A stretch of DNA of 64,000 nt from VSJD01 sp964617825 (GTDB taxonomy: Bacteria > Verrucomicrobiota > Kiritimatiellia > JAAZAB01). The translations under genes and the position numbers were made by a program. Positions 1-9,198 of this stretch are shown here, one piece after another. The stretch lies in NCBI GenBank assembly GCA_964617825.1, contig CAZTWL010000012.1, positions 36,560 through 100,559 of the forward strand, given 5' to 3'. Under the pieces are notes generated by a model that saw nothing but the letters and a program-made list of their open reading frames with translations, was not told the DNA's origin and made no database searches. Position 1 is the stretch's first letter. Each line of letters opens with the position of its first letter.

Positions 1-2531
1 GCACAGCGGCTGGCGCTCATTTCCGGCAGGGCCATAAGACCGGCCAGGCGGAAGGTCGTCTCATCCTGGGGCGGCAGTCCGGTCAGCACGAAGTCGACTT
101 GCGAAACATTCGACTTGTCCAGCTTGCCGCGATTTTCCAGAAGGCCGACAAGCTGCCTGAAATTGGCAATTTCCCTGTATTGCCATCCTTTAAAATCCAG
201 CGCGAGCGTGAAATCCAGATAAGCGGCCGATGGATTGCACAGACGGATGCTCAGCATGGCGCCCTTGCCATCGCCCCAAATCCAGAAGCCCAGGCCTTTC
301 ATCGCGGCAAGGTTGAGCGGACGAGCGCATTTGTGGATAAACACAGCCGCACCCGACTTGTCTTTTGCACGGCTCTTGACCCGGAATTCACCGCAGGGAT
401 TTCCGACAGGACAGGTCTTCAAGGCATAGCGACCAAGACCGGCCGTTTGGCTGAGACTGGTGCCGGCTATGACACCCGGGGACGCTTCCGGGGTTTGCTT
501 GATATCGAAAGGGATAATGGCCGCAGACTTAAAATCAACCACGGGGATACTGGTTGCACCTTGATAAACCGGTCCCGGCGCGGTGACTCCGCCAACCACA
601 ATCTGCAGTTCCGCGATTTTATGCGGCTGCGTACCGGGCATTTGCCATACATTGTCGGCGCCATCCACGGTCCGGATGGTCTTCTGTTCCTGGTCGAAGA
701 ACTTCCACCGGTTATTCGCCAGCTTGACCAGATGCCGCGGCACAGGCAACCGCAACGCCGCCTTGGTTGACTCCGTAAAATAACCCCGCAGGCGCAGACG
801 ATCATACGTGCCGGCCATTTCGACCATCGTGGGCGTCTCGGGATTATAGTCCAACTTCGCAATCGAGGTAACCAGGCCGACGGAGGAATTCCAGCCCGCC
901 GATCTGCTCATCACGTATTCGATATCCGAATAGCTGGAGCCTTTTTGACCAATGCCATACCAGCCGATATCCAGCGGCATGAAATCGTCGAAGCGCGCGG
1001 GGTATTTCTCGCTCGCATGGTTCACGTTAGCCTTGATGTCTTTATAGCCGTCCGCACAGGCATACCGGGAAAGCTGATGCCAGCCATAATGGCTAAGCGA
1101 ACTGGCCTGATAGAGGATGTGATTTCTGCGCGCCGGGGAGATCTTCTGATAAAAGGCCGAAACCAACTTCGGATTGTAGTACCAATGATCGCCTTGCAAT
1201 TGCTCGGCGCCGTCAAAATACAGCATATCGCAACGGCAATCATCCACAATCGCGGCAATCCGCGCGCCTATTTCGCCCTCAATCGTCGTATCCAGGTCGG
1301 TCATAAAAAACGAAAATGACCTCCGCAGATGGGCGACAGTCGCTCCTTTGCGATGGGCCGTCGCCCGGGTGCCGAAGGCTCCGCGCCGGCATTGAGTGAA
1401 ACGATACGGCGGTGTTTTCGAACAGGCCCCGTAGCTGATGACTTCCTGGTCAATCTGGATAACCACGCCACTGCCTCGGTAATGCCCCCCTGGATGCTCG
1501 CACTCCGGAAATCCGGGATCATAACTCGCGCAGGGAATCGCATCCTGCACGGCATCGATATCGCCAGTCAACTTTGTAAAGGCGTCACGATAAAGCCTTG
1601 GATCGGGAACGGGTGTCAGATATTTGTCGCAGAAACTCACCCCGGTCGTGAGCAGATGCAGCCCTACCTTGATACCGGCCCGGTGCAGCTTGGCCACGAC
1701 GGCCTTGAGCCCGGCCCGGCCATGGGGGAACAGTTCGCGGTTGATCGGAAAATGGCCCATAGTCTGGCTGGCCCAGGTCTCATGGAGCATGATCATGCCG
1801 GAATTAAGCTTCTTGGCATACGCAATCGCCCGGTCACAATTCTGTTCGCTGAGATCGGACAGGAAAAGGTATGATCTTTTGACGTCGGGCGAAAGCTTGC
1901 CCCATTTACCGCTCAAGGTAATGAAGGGCAGCCCCTCGGCCTTTTCGATGTTTTGAATAATATCGGTAAGTTTCGGCAGCGGGCAGCCCAAGAGAGCGAT
2001 TTTATTGCCTTTGATCCCGTATTTGGCATAGCAGGTGGCCTGCAGATTCGAACCTTCCGGACGGCAATGCACCGGCATCGTCAGCGCCATGACGCTGAAG
2101 GCGAAAGAGGAGTTGTAGGCCGCATTCATCGTGCGGGCTATCGTCTCCATTTTCGTCAGGTTGAAATCGGCCAGGGTCAACTGCTCCACGCCCGGCGATA
2201 CGGAAACCACTTCCAGCGTCAAATACAGTGATTTATTGACTATCCGGAAGACAGCTTCGGCTTCATTCCCGAACGAAACGGTCAAATTCTGTCCCTGCAA
2301 TTTTATCTGCGATGGCCCAAAATTTTTCTGTCCGATAGTCGCCTGCCAGAATGGCGCCGGGCCGCGGAGGTAATTTGTTCCTTTGGCTTTATCGATCAGC
2401 TCGATCTGCCGGCCGCACGCATCGATCAGCAAACCGAAATATCTGGATTCAAATCGGAGCGGTTGATTTGCGGTTGCGCTTGAAATGCGCACCGCATCGC
2501 CCGCACCTGAACGCCGCTGTTTTGATTTCAT
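1..2531 (-). CDS. Large TIM-barrel-like glycan-active protein, 3' end cut by window edge
   Basis: An uninterrupted minus-strand frame runs from an ATG at 2531 to the window edge, at least 843 codons. The protein has an N-terminal beta-rich part, a probable (beta/alpha)8 part (HETWASQTMGHFPI near residue 270; CDMLYFDGAEQ near 440) and a C-terminal beta-sandwich-like part (GFWIWGDGKG near 750). It is clearly related to the complete protein at 22114..24963: both share, at nearly the same residue positions (about 350-395), the segment C-x-RGA-x-GT-x4-H-x2-G followed by the FYFD/LYFD strand end, and later the G-x-WI-x-GDGKG motif. I see no signal peptide. The YFDGAE strand end resembles catalytic strands of retaining glycosidases, but I cannot assign a GH family. 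The neighbouring Gfo/Idh and GHL10-like genes lie on the same strand, which suggests a role in glycan breakdown. That the frame is real is well supported by its length and the paralogue; the function is inferred. Confidence 0.85.
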   Translation of the reverse strand, partial: MKSKQRRSGAGDAVRISSATANQPLRFESRYFGLLIDACGRQIELIDKAKGTNYLRGPAPFWQATIGQKNFGPSQIKLQGQNLTVSFGNEAEAVFRIVNKSLYLTLEVVSVSPGVEQLTLADFNLTKMETIARTMNAAYNSSFAFSVMALTMPVHCRPEGSNLQATCYAKYGIKGNKIALLGCPLPKLTDIIQNIEKAEGLPFITLSGKWGKLSPDVKRSYLFLSDLSEQNCDRAIAYAKKLNSGMIMLHETWASQTMGHFPINRELFPHGRAGLKAVVAKLHRAGIKVGLHLLTTGVSFCDKYLTPVPDPRLYRDAFTKLTGDIDAVQDAIPCASYDPGFPECEHPGGHYRGSGVVIQIDQEVISYGACSKTPPYRFTQCRRGAFGTRATAHRKGATVAHLRRSFSFFMTDLDTTIEGEIGARIAAIVDDCRCDMLYFDGAEQLQGDHWYYNPKLVSAFYQKISPARRNHILYQASSLSHYGWHQLSRYACADGYKDIKANVNHASEKYPARFDDFMPLDIGWYGIGQKGSSYSDIEYVMSRSAGWNSSVGLVTSIAKLDYNPETPTMVEMAGTYDRLRLRGYFTESTKAALRLPVPRHLVKLANNRWKFFDQEQKTIRTVDGADNVWQMPGTQPHKIAELQIVVGGVTAPGPVYQGATSIPVVDFKSAAIIPFDIKQTPEASPGVIAGTSLSQTAGLGRYALKTCPVGNPCGEFRVKSRAKDKSGAAVFIHKCARPLNLAAMKGLGFWIWGDGKGAMLSIRLCNPSAAYLDFTLALDFKGWQYREIANFRQLVGLLENRGKLDKSNVSQVDFVLTGLPPQDETTFRLAGLMALPEMSASRC

Positions 2532-2996
2532 ATATGTGCTTCCCATTTTGCTTTGTGACCGGAACGCCGCATATCAGACCTATATTCTTAATATGATCGC
2601 TTCGTTTTTGGGTGTCAACGCCATTTTGCATTGCTGTCGTGTTGCATTCCTGTCGTTGCCCATTCAGTTTGACGGCGGAGGGAAAACGCTTGCCGCCGAC
2701 GAGGTTGGCAAACGCTCGCAATTCCTGAACAACGCGCGCATCCGGCAGTATCCACGAGTAGCGGTATATCTTGGTTAAGGCGCTTCCTCAGCGGCAAGAT
2801 GATGACCGAGTTGCCGGGCGCCCCTATACGGCGGCGTCCAACCGCGCCCAAGGCAAAACCCTGTCGGCCGCCGTTTCTGGAGCACAAAGGGAAACGTCCC
2901 AATCTGAGAACAGAACCAACTTTGTGAGCTTGGCAGCTTCGCTCGGACGATGATCGCGCATTCCTTGCCGCCGTTCGCGACGGGGCTCGGAACTGG
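2532..2996. other. Non-coding gap
   Basis: About 465 bases between the giant TIM-barrel gene and the Gfo/Idh gene. Short open frames exist on both strands, but their translations are arginine- and glycine-rich without recognisable motifs and look like chance frames. It presumably holds the promoter of the 2531 gene, since the start of that gene lacks a clear Shine-Dalgarno sequence. I see no strong terminator or repeat. Confidence 0.5.
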
Positions 2997-4229
2997 CTAT
3001 CGATAAGTTGCCGAATAGGTGTCTTTCAGGTCATCCGGGATAGTATCGAGAACATTGACGAATTGCTCGTCGGCAGCCGACCGCATTGCCGCAAAGCCCA
3101 GGGCTTCTGCGACGAAGGCCTGGTTGACCGTGGTAAACGGTTGCGTTTCGGTGCCGCACATCAAATTATAGAAGTGCCGGGCAACGTATGGTCCGCCAAA
3201 ATAATGAATCTTGTTGGAATAGTTATAATCAAAAGTTTCCTTTTCGCCATCCTTATTGCGGGGATAATAGTACAGCAAACCGCGATAGCTGGGATCTTCG
3301 GCCGACAACTTTATATAGAGAGCGCCTTCCGTGCCAATGACTTCATAGGTGCGGCTGTGGCCCGGCATTTTGCAGAAATAGGTGTGCGCATAAGTCCCGA
3401 AAATGCCACGGCTCATTTTGATAAGACAGGTTTCATTGTCGGGCACATCCACCTCCTGCGCGTGGGCACAATAACCGGTCGTGATATTGACATCCTTGAA
3501 ACCAGCGCTGACGGTCTTACTTTCGGTATAGGCTTCCGGGCAGGTCAGAATGTCCGGGCAATTATGGCAACGCAGGTCGTTGGCGCGCTTGCCGCCCATG
3601 ACTTGCTGGCGTGAAATCATGGCGACTTTTTCCGGTAGCGCATCGGTCAGATATAAGGCGACATCGAGATCATGCGTAGCCTTTTCGATCATGTGGCTGC
3701 CGCCTTTGGCGATCGAACGCCGGAAACCGCAGTGAAAAATGCCGACATCATTGCGATGTGTAAATTGGAAAGAACAGATTTTGCCCAATTTGCCGTCCAC
3801 AATCAATTGCTTGGCGCGGCGGATGATCGGCGCATAGCGCATGACGTGGTCAACGACGACCTTACCCTGATATTGCGAGCAGAAACGAACGATATCGGCA
3901 ACTTTTTCCAGACTGGTGTCCAGCGGTTTCTCGATTAATACGGGAATGTTCATGCCGGCAAGCTGCTGAAGATTTTCCAGATGCGTCCAATTGGGCGAGG
4001 AGATGATGACGCCATCCAGCTTGAGCTGCTTAAACATCGCTGCCGGATTGTCAAACCGGGGAAGTTGCTGGCTGGTCAGGTTGTTCCATTCGCACCCCTT
4101 CTTATACATGTCCTCGCTCAACTCAACGACGCCGGCGACTTCAATCATGCCGCAGGTCGCCTCACGGAACTCGTGCGCATGCCGCTTGCCTATTCCGCCG
4201 AAACCAATTATCCCGATTTTCTTTTTCAT
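2997..4229 (-). CDS. Gfo/Idh/MocA family NAD(P)-dependent oxidoreductase
   Basis: A 410-residue protein. The N-terminal Rossmann fold shows the dinucleotide motif GIIGFGGIGKRH (residues 6-17), followed by the family EKP motif at 100-102 (VLIEKPLD) and the HDLD motif near 186-189, where the histidine is the usual catalytic residue. An unusual cysteine cluster CHNCPDILTC lies near 221-230 and may bind a metal. I chose the ATG at 4229 because the Rossmann fold begins at once there; 31 more codons are open upstream but do not look coding. Members oxidise or epimerise sugars and inositols, often in pathways with sugar isomerase-like TIM barrels such as the one at 17463. It follows the GHL10-like gene on the same strand with a 154-base gap, so it may be in the same operon. 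The substrate cannot be predicted. Confidence 0.9.
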   Translation of the reverse strand: MKKKIGIIGFGGIGKRHAHEFREATCGMIEVAGVVELSEDMYKKGCEWNNLTSQQLPRFDNPAAMFKQLKLDGVIISSPNWTHLENLQQLAGMNIPVLIEKPLDTSLEKVADIVRFCSQYQGKVVVDHVMRYAPIIRRAKQLIVDGKLGKICSFQFTHRNDVGIFHCGFRRSIAKGGSHMIEKATHDLDVALYLTDALPEKVAMISRQQVMGGKRANDLRCHNCPDILTCPEAYTESKTVSAGFKDVNITTGYCAHAQEVDVPDNETCLIKMSRGIFGTYAHTYFCKMPGHSRTYEVIGTEGALYIKLSAEDPSYRGLLYYYPRNKDGEKETFDYNYSNKIHYFGGPYVARHFYNLMCGTETQPFTTVNQAFVAEALGFAAMRSAADEQFVNVLDTIPDDLKDTYSATYR

Positions 4230-4383
4230 AATTAACACTTGTCTTTCTATACGTTTAGTATCGACTTTGCGCCTGAGCAACGGTTTTCTACAGCAGAAAA
4301 ACGTAAATGTTGAATGTGTCAAAGGGGGCTCAGCATGTCAATGTGGAACCGCGTCATGCAAATCCTCGAGTAAGCACCATATA

Positions 4384-5586
4384 CTAGCCGGCCGGGATTT
4401 TCAGCGAAGCCAGTTTTTTCCACACCAGCTCGGCATCGTCTCTTTCTATCAAATACAGCGCCTCATGAATAACCGCACTATCAATGTCACTCTCCATAAA
4501 GCGATCCAAATATGCCGTTACTTCTTCCAGGCTGGCCTTCGAGCCGCTGCCGCCGTCCGATGTGAACAGATCGTTGAGCCAGGCAGTCAATTGCCGCCCA
4601 CTATCGATGACATGTTGAAAACGGGGAAACATTGAGAGATTAAAATCGCCCGCACGATAGTTCAACGGCAACGAAAACTCATCGATCACTTTATCTTCAC
4701 AGAGTCCTTCCAGATCGATACGGAACATGGCATCCCGGGGCGGCTCGTCCGGGCGGCCGCCGGCCTCCATCAACCCGGACTGGACAGCAACATAGAAGCC
4801 CGGATGGCGCCGGCGGACTTCCCGGAGAAACAGGCCAAAGCCTTCACCGAGCAGCCTACGGAAAGCCCATAGGTCGTACGGCGCCGCACCCACCCACCGG
4901 CGTTCGTATGTAAACGGCAACCCGCCATGGTCGGCCGTCGCCACATTTTCAATATGGTCAAACTTGGAAAGATCAACACCGTAGCGCCGTTTGAATTCTT
5001 CCACCACGGGCTTGTTGAAACCAAATGCATTTCCATCATGGCCCCACCGGTAGGGAACAAAATAAGGAATATGCGTACGGGCCATGTCAAAGATGGCGCC
5101 ATGGACGCCATGCGCGACCAGATCTTGCACCCGTTTCAACATATGTTCGCGCACTTCCGGGTAATTATAACACGGCCATCCCACCATCCGATACATGCCA
5201 CACCGTGTTTGCCACCAATATTCCGGGTTCTTCCTAAAAAATTCATTTCCGTCAAAGGGCGCGTAAGCTTCTTCCAACAACCGGAAATAGGCCAACACTT
5301 GGATATTCCGCTCATTCCCAAGCTTGACGGCGCAGGCCAAAGGATCCCACTGTTTTAAAGTGTCGTCAAGATTCCTGGCCGTTTCCCACCCGCCGGCATT
5401 GACGAATACGGGCAGATTTTTGCTGTGATATAAAGCCGTCCCACACCAGGAGGTATCCCAGATCGTGGCATCGAATCCCACCGTTTGCATATTATCGAAA
5501 AGCCGCTCCAAATCGGAGGCTTCTCCCTTACGACGCCACGTCAGGTCGTGGTAGTCCGTATCCATCGTTAACCGCTTGATTTTCAT
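4384..5586 (-). CDS. GHL10-like putative glycoside hydrolase (TIM barrel)
   Basis: A 400-residue protein without signal peptide, with a strong ribosome site (GGGAGG, 5 bases before the ATG at 5586). The sequence reads like the family-10-like hydrolases (GHL10/DUF4015 type): an N-terminal strand ending in ATIWDTSW, then VLAYFRLLE, then the strand GAIFDMARTHIPYF near residue 170, and late strands with VAVQSGLMEAGG and CEDKVIDEFSLPL. Conserved Asp and Glu at strand ends fit a glycosidase-like active site, but I cannot name the catalytic pair. It lies between the aldo/keto reductase and the Gfo/Idh gene and likely belongs to the same glycan-use island. A non-catalytic sugar-binding role is possible. 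Confidence 0.7.
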   Translation of the reverse strand: MKIKRLTMDTDYHDLTWRRKGEASDLERLFDNMQTVGFDATIWDTSWCGTALYHSKNLPVFVNAGGWETARNLDDTLKQWDPLACAVKLGNERNIQVLAYFRLLEEAYAPFDGNEFFRKNPEYWWQTRCGMYRMVGWPCYNYPEVREHMLKRVQDLVAHGVHGAIFDMARTHIPYFVPYRWGHDGNAFGFNKPVVEEFKRRYGVDLSKFDHIENVATADHGGLPFTYERRWVGAAPYDLWAFRRLLGEGFGLFLREVRRRHPGFYVAVQSGLMEAGGRPDEPPRDAMFRIDLEGLCEDKVIDEFSLPLNYRAGDFNLSMFPRFQHVIDSGRQLTAWLNDLFTSDGGSGSKASLEEVTAYLDRFMESDIDSAVIHEALYLIERDDAELVWKKLASLKIPAG

Positions 5587-5984
5587 AGTCGCCTCCCATG
5601 TCGCAATTGTTGACTATCTCAAGTTCAAGTTAGGCGACCAAAGGCCGCAACTTTATCGAACGTCCCGACAGAGCCCTTCGACGATGCTCAGGGCGCCAGG
5701 ACGATTCCTGTTTCATTGGCATATTCCTTACATAAGTTCAGTGTCATCCCATAAGTTTAATTTTCAGAAAAAAAAAACACGTAATATCGAGGAACAACAT
5801 AGTTTCCTCGAAAAATTCAGTTCCATTTTTTGAAGTATATATATCGTCTTCCAATCACGCGAAGCGCGTGATGAACATATGGCGGTCACATCCGCTTTTT
5901 TATTTCCTAGAGGTTACTAACGAGATTTTTCTCATATTTATTGCGATTTCCACCACGCCTTCAGGCATAAGAGTTAACCTTTGA
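5587..5984. other. Non-coding gap with A/T-rich stretch
   Basis: About 400 bases between two minus-strand genes. It holds the promoter side of the GHL10-like gene, an A-run near 5768-5777, and a short inverted repeat (GCCCTTCGACGATGCTCAGGG, roughly 5669-5693) of a type widely dispersed in bacterial genomes. The 85-codon plus-strand frame here has no motifs and is not supported as a gene. Confidence 0.45.
5854..5872 (-). terminator. Hairpin, possible terminator after the aldo/keto reductase gene
   Basis: A perfect 8-bp stem, ATCACGCG with CGCGTGAT, and a 3-base loop, about 110 bases beyond the stop of the reductase gene. No clear U-run follows on the minus strand, so it may be only a 3' end stabiliser. 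Confidence 0.35.
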
Positions 5985-6911
5985 TCATCTGGGCATTTTC
6001 GGCCAAAGAGCAGGAACAATCACGCTGTCCGGCAGTTGAGGAACAACCTTACGAATATCCTGCAAAAGTTTTGCATCCAGGGATCCTTGTTCAAACAATT
6101 TCAGATTGGCCTGCAGTTGATCAATCGTTTCCAGCCCCAATACGAGACATGACACACTCTCAAGGCTCATTACAAAACGCACCGCTATTTCAGCAAGATT
6201 CATATCCGCTTTTATAGCAAGTTGCTCCAAACGGCGACGCACTTCGATCACTGCCGAGAGTGCCGTCGGCACTTCATTTTCCGGCAAGAACAGCAATCCC
6301 TGCAAATACACGCTTCTGACAAACAAGGCTATGCCAGCACATCTGGCTTTATGAAATATGTCGTTTTTTAAATAGCGTTGGTCAAGAATACTGGTGGGAA
6401 GCTGAATGGCCTCAAAACAACCGGAACGGATCGCCTCTAATGCCCCATCTGGGGAATTGACCGAAATCCCGATATGCTCGACCAATCCTTTTTCTTTCAT
6501 TTTTTGCAACGAATCGGCATAAATCATGTTGCGTTCCTGATGAAAAAGATAAATCGGCAGGATATTTAGCTGCAGCCGTTTAAGCGATTTTTTTGCAGCC
6601 TGTTCAATAAAATTATCCGCCTGCAACGGATTCAGATTGTCATTCATGGCTGGCAACTTGGTAACCACGACAATCTTATCCGTCATATCCAGATCTCGTA
6701 TTGCTTGACCAACCACTACTTCGCTGTCGTCATAAGACGACGCCGTGTCAAGGCAATTTACGCCATTAGATATGGCACATTCCAATAATTTAAGTACAGT
6801 TTTGTACAAAGGCCGACCGGCCTTGTTCGCTATCCCATAGCTTTGTCCGAATTGAACCGTCCCCAACATGAATTTGGAAAGATTATATTTATGGAACACG
6901 GAAGTTTTCAT
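5985..6911 (-). CDS. Aldo/keto reductase
   Basis: A 308-residue single-domain protein of the AKR (beta/alpha)8 family. Visible family marks are LGTVQFGQSYG at the start of the barrel, the catalytic-type Asp-Tyr pair in NCLDTASSYDDSE (residues about 53-65), the Lys in VVTKLP, and the histidine in IYLFHQE. These place an NADPH-dependent carbonyl reductase or sugar dehydrogenase. It starts 8 bases after the SDR gene stop with no ribosome site of its own visible, so translation is probably coupled to the SDR gene. It is the last gene of the tight operon beginning with the DapA-like lyase at 12445. Substrate unknown; an aldose or ketose derived from the glycan is likely. Confidence 0.88.
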   Translation of the reverse strand: MKTSVFHKYNLSKFMLGTVQFGQSYGIANKAGRPLYKTVLKLLECAISNGVNCLDTASSYDDSEVVVGQAIRDLDMTDKIVVVTKLPAMNDNLNPLQADNFIEQAAKKSLKRLQLNILPIYLFHQERNMIYADSLQKMKEKGLVEHIGISVNSPDGALEAIRSGCFEAIQLPTSILDQRYLKNDIFHKARCAGIALFVRSVYLQGLLFLPENEVPTALSAVIEVRRRLEQLAIKADMNLAEIAVRFVMSLESVSCLVLGLETIDQLQANLKLFEQGSLDAKLLQDIRKVVPQLPDSVIVPALWPKMPR

Positions 6912-6919
6912 AACTATTA

Positions 6920-7711
6920 TTATTTTGCGGTATAACCGCCGTCCACCGGAATACTCACTCCCGTGATATAAGCCGAAGCGTCAGAAGCAAGAAAAACAAC
7001 GATGCCCATCAAATCCGTGTCATTGGCCAGGCGCCCAAGAAAAGTTCGGTCGCTGTACTGCCGGACAAAGGCTTGAGGCATTGTTGGGGTCCAAAAACCA
7101 CCCGGAGCTATGCAATTACACCGGATGCCAGACGCCCCGTAATAGCTGGCTATAAATCGTGTAAGATTGATCATTCCGCCTTTGTGAAAGAAATAATCCG
7201 GGAACCAGCCGTTCATGGTGGTATCCCGATAAATTGCGGGGTCCGGGCCAATCATCCCCTGTATGGAGCCAACATTGATGATTGCACCTTGCCGCCGTTC
7301 CGCCATCAGGTCGCCGAATGCCCGGGTGATAACAAATAATCCCGTGGCATTTACTTTCATGCTCTCTGCAAATGTGGAAGCATCATCATGATATCCTTTC
7401 TTCATTGGACGGAGCACGGAATTGTTGACCAGCACATCAAGCCGGCCCCAGCGCCGGACAACGATATCTTTTAACGCTAAAATAGAGCTTTCGTCTCCCT
7501 GGTCAAATCCCAGGGCCGTAACATTCAAGCCTTGATTACAGTATTCTTTTGCCAGCCGCTCCAACACTTCTTGATCCCGCGACGCCATGATAGTGTGCGC
7601 GCCGGCTTCCGCCAGCGCAGTTACAATCTGGCGCCCATATAACCCTGCCCCGCCGGTAACCAAGGCCACTTTACCTTTCAACGAAAAACTTTCCAGAATA
7701 GATGTTTCCAT
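6920..7711 (-). CDS. Short-chain dehydrogenase/reductase (SDR)
   Basis: A 263-residue classical SDR. The cofactor site reads VALVTGGAGLYGRQIV near residues 15-30, the NNS motif follows in LDVLVNNSVL, the catalytic serine is in NVGSIQGMIG, and the YxxxK pair is in DYFFHKGGMINL. The C-terminal end has the typical GVSIPVDGGYTAK. The ATG at 7711 has a very strong ribosome site (GGGAGGAA, 7 bases upstream); a longer open frame to 7846 overlaps the upstream gene and is rejected. The FFH residues between the catalytic Tyr and Lys are atypical. Together with the aldo/keto reductase and the lyase it fits an oxidoreductive sugar pathway such as a gluconate- or uronate-like route; the actual substrate is unknown. 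Confidence 0.9.
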   Translation of the reverse strand: METSILESFSLKGKVALVTGGAGLYGRQIVTALAEAGAHTIMASRDQEVLERLAKEYCNQGLNVTALGFDQGDESSILALKDIVVRRWGRLDVLVNNSVLRPMKKGYHDDASTFAESMKVNATGLFVITRAFGDLMAERRQGAIINVGSIQGMIGPDPAIYRDTTMNGWFPDYFFHKGGMINLTRFIASYYGASGIRCNCIAPGGFWTPTMPQAFVRQYSDRTFLGRLANDTDLMGIVVFLASDASAYITGVSIPVDGGYTAK

Positions 7712-7743
7712 TTTAATTCCTCCCTCCCGGCTGAGCCCGTTCG

Positions 7744-9186
7744 TCATTGCGCCGGCCGGACTTCGTAAGCATATATGCGGACATTCTCCAAGCGCAGAAA
7801 AAGCCAGGCGGCGGGCGTCGGCTGGATCACCGCCCCGGTCTTCCACATTACCTTTTCGCTCGTACTTCCCCGCGCCAGCGGCAAGCTGTCCTCGAAGGTA
7901 TGGGGCTTGACCTGGGCCCCGGGGTGGACGCCCACCTCGGCGCGGATACAGCCTTCGGGCCGGATGACCTCGTAACTGAGGAATATCTCGCTCGGTTTGT
8001 CAAGGGCCCCAAGCTGAATCGCGAAGGCGCCTTCCGGGTCCGCCTCGAACCCGAACAACTGCCATTTCGGCCAGCGGGCAAAAGTGATCCCGGATTTTGT
8101 ATGTTGCTTCTTATACTCCACCCAGCGCGGAATAGATTTCCAATCCGGGGTCCTGCCAAGACCGTGTGATCCATCCGAACCGGAGAAGTAGAGGCGGTGT
8201 TCATCGCCCACCTCCACCACGCTGGAAGATGAATTAATCCAACCGATCCGCGCCCAGGGGATGGCGGTGCGATCGATGAACATTGGCCGGCCCGGCATAT
8301 GCAACCAGCGGCCGCCCGCCTCCGGCTGGTAAACCAGGGTAATATCCGAGGCGCCGTAGAGCGCGGGCCCGCCGCTGAACGGCTCGGTATAGGGCAACCG
8401 GTGCCAATAGTTCCACAGAAAACCGACCGTCCCCTGACCCGCCGGCAGCATACCCATGCCATAATAGTCGCAGGAATGAAAGCCGCGGGTGGCGGCGCAG
8501 GCATCGTCAAACTCATCCGGATAGAGGGCGCTGACGGCGTCGGAATAGACCCCATTACGAAATTCGGCGGTATGGATACTGCGCCGGGCAAAACGCATCC
8601 AGCGCGGCGTATATTTCAGCGCCGTGATTCCACGGCGGCGGCCGGCATGATAGACGCTGGTGATGACATCCCCACTGTGCCAGCGCGGCGCGGGCGCATC
8701 CAGAATCCAGTTGAGGCCGTCGGAGGAATGGGCGGTATAGTAGCCCCATTCCTGGATTTCCGGGTGACAGAGAAACAGGCCCTTGTAGCCGCATCCCGTG
8801 GCGCGGTAACGCTGGGCGGGTGGGCTGTCCGGGTCAATGAACACCGTGGCGCTGTGCAGGCCGAGGTTAGTCAGGTTATTCGGGCCCGGACCGTGCGGCA
8901 GGATGCCCAGCGGCGGCTTGGTCCAGTTGATGCCATCGTCGGATTCCGCATAGGCGATTGAGGACATATCCCGGTGCTGGTCCCAGTCTTTGGGCATGGC
9001 GTGGTACCACATGCGCAATTTGCCGGCATCGCGCAACACACTGCCGTAGATCGAAACCCCCGCCCCGTCGGCAAAAGTGTCGGGCTTGAGCACCGGTTCC
9101 GGATGCAGTTCCGGTTTGCGCTGAACAAAGTTCAGATGGCCGCTGAAATTACCAAGGTTGGTTCGCGATTCGAAAAGCAGTTCCAT
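7744..9186 (-). CDS. GH43/GH32-like five-bladed beta-propeller protein
   Basis: A 480-residue protein without signal peptide, start supported by GGGAGGAA before the ATG at 9186. It has the repeated blades of the GH43/GH32/GH68 fold: RMWYHAMPKDW, then SSIAYAESDDGINWTKP, GYYTAHSSDGLNW, and HRLYFSGSDGSHG, where the SDG-x-NW turns are typical of propeller blades. The C-terminal 100 residues form a separate beta-sandwich-like part shared with the next gene (GCIRAEVGVHPGA). No clear triad of two Asp and one Glu could be assigned, so it may be a phosphorylase-like or non-canonical member. It follows the related gene at 9199 with a 12-base gap, and the two probably act on the same substrate. Confidence 0.72.
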   Translation of the reverse strand: MELLFESRTNLGNFSGHLNFVQRKPELHPEPVLKPDTFADGAGVSIYGSVLRDAGKLRMWYHAMPKDWDQHRDMSSIAYAESDDGINWTKPPLGILPHGPGPNNLTNLGLHSATVFIDPDSPPAQRYRATGCGYKGLFLCHPEIQEWGYYTAHSSDGLNWILDAPAPRWHSGDVITSVYHAGRRRGITALKYTPRWMRFARRSIHTAEFRNGVYSDAVSALYPDEFDDACAATRGFHSCDYYGMGMLPAGQGTVGFLWNYWHRLPYTEPFSGGPALYGASDITLVYQPEAGGRWLHMPGRPMFIDRTAIPWARIGWINSSSSVVEVGDEHRLYFSGSDGSHGLGRTPDWKSIPRWVEYKKQHTKSGITFARWPKWQLFGFEADPEGAFAIQLGALDKPSEIFLSYEVIRPEGCIRAEVGVHPGAQVKPHTFEDSLPLARGSTSEKVMWKTGAVIQPTPAAWLFLRLENVRIYAYEVRPAQ

Positions 9187-9198
9187 TGCTTCCTCCCT

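Noticed and set aside
99..862. Plus-strand frame of 223 codons and a minus-strand frame of 131 codons near the window start
   Set aside because: Both lie over the long open minus-strand frame from 2531 to the edge, which is supported by a paralogue; they are shadows.
2449..2953. Several 60-97-codon frames upstream of 2531
   Set aside because: Translations lack motifs, overlap each other and have no ribosome sites.
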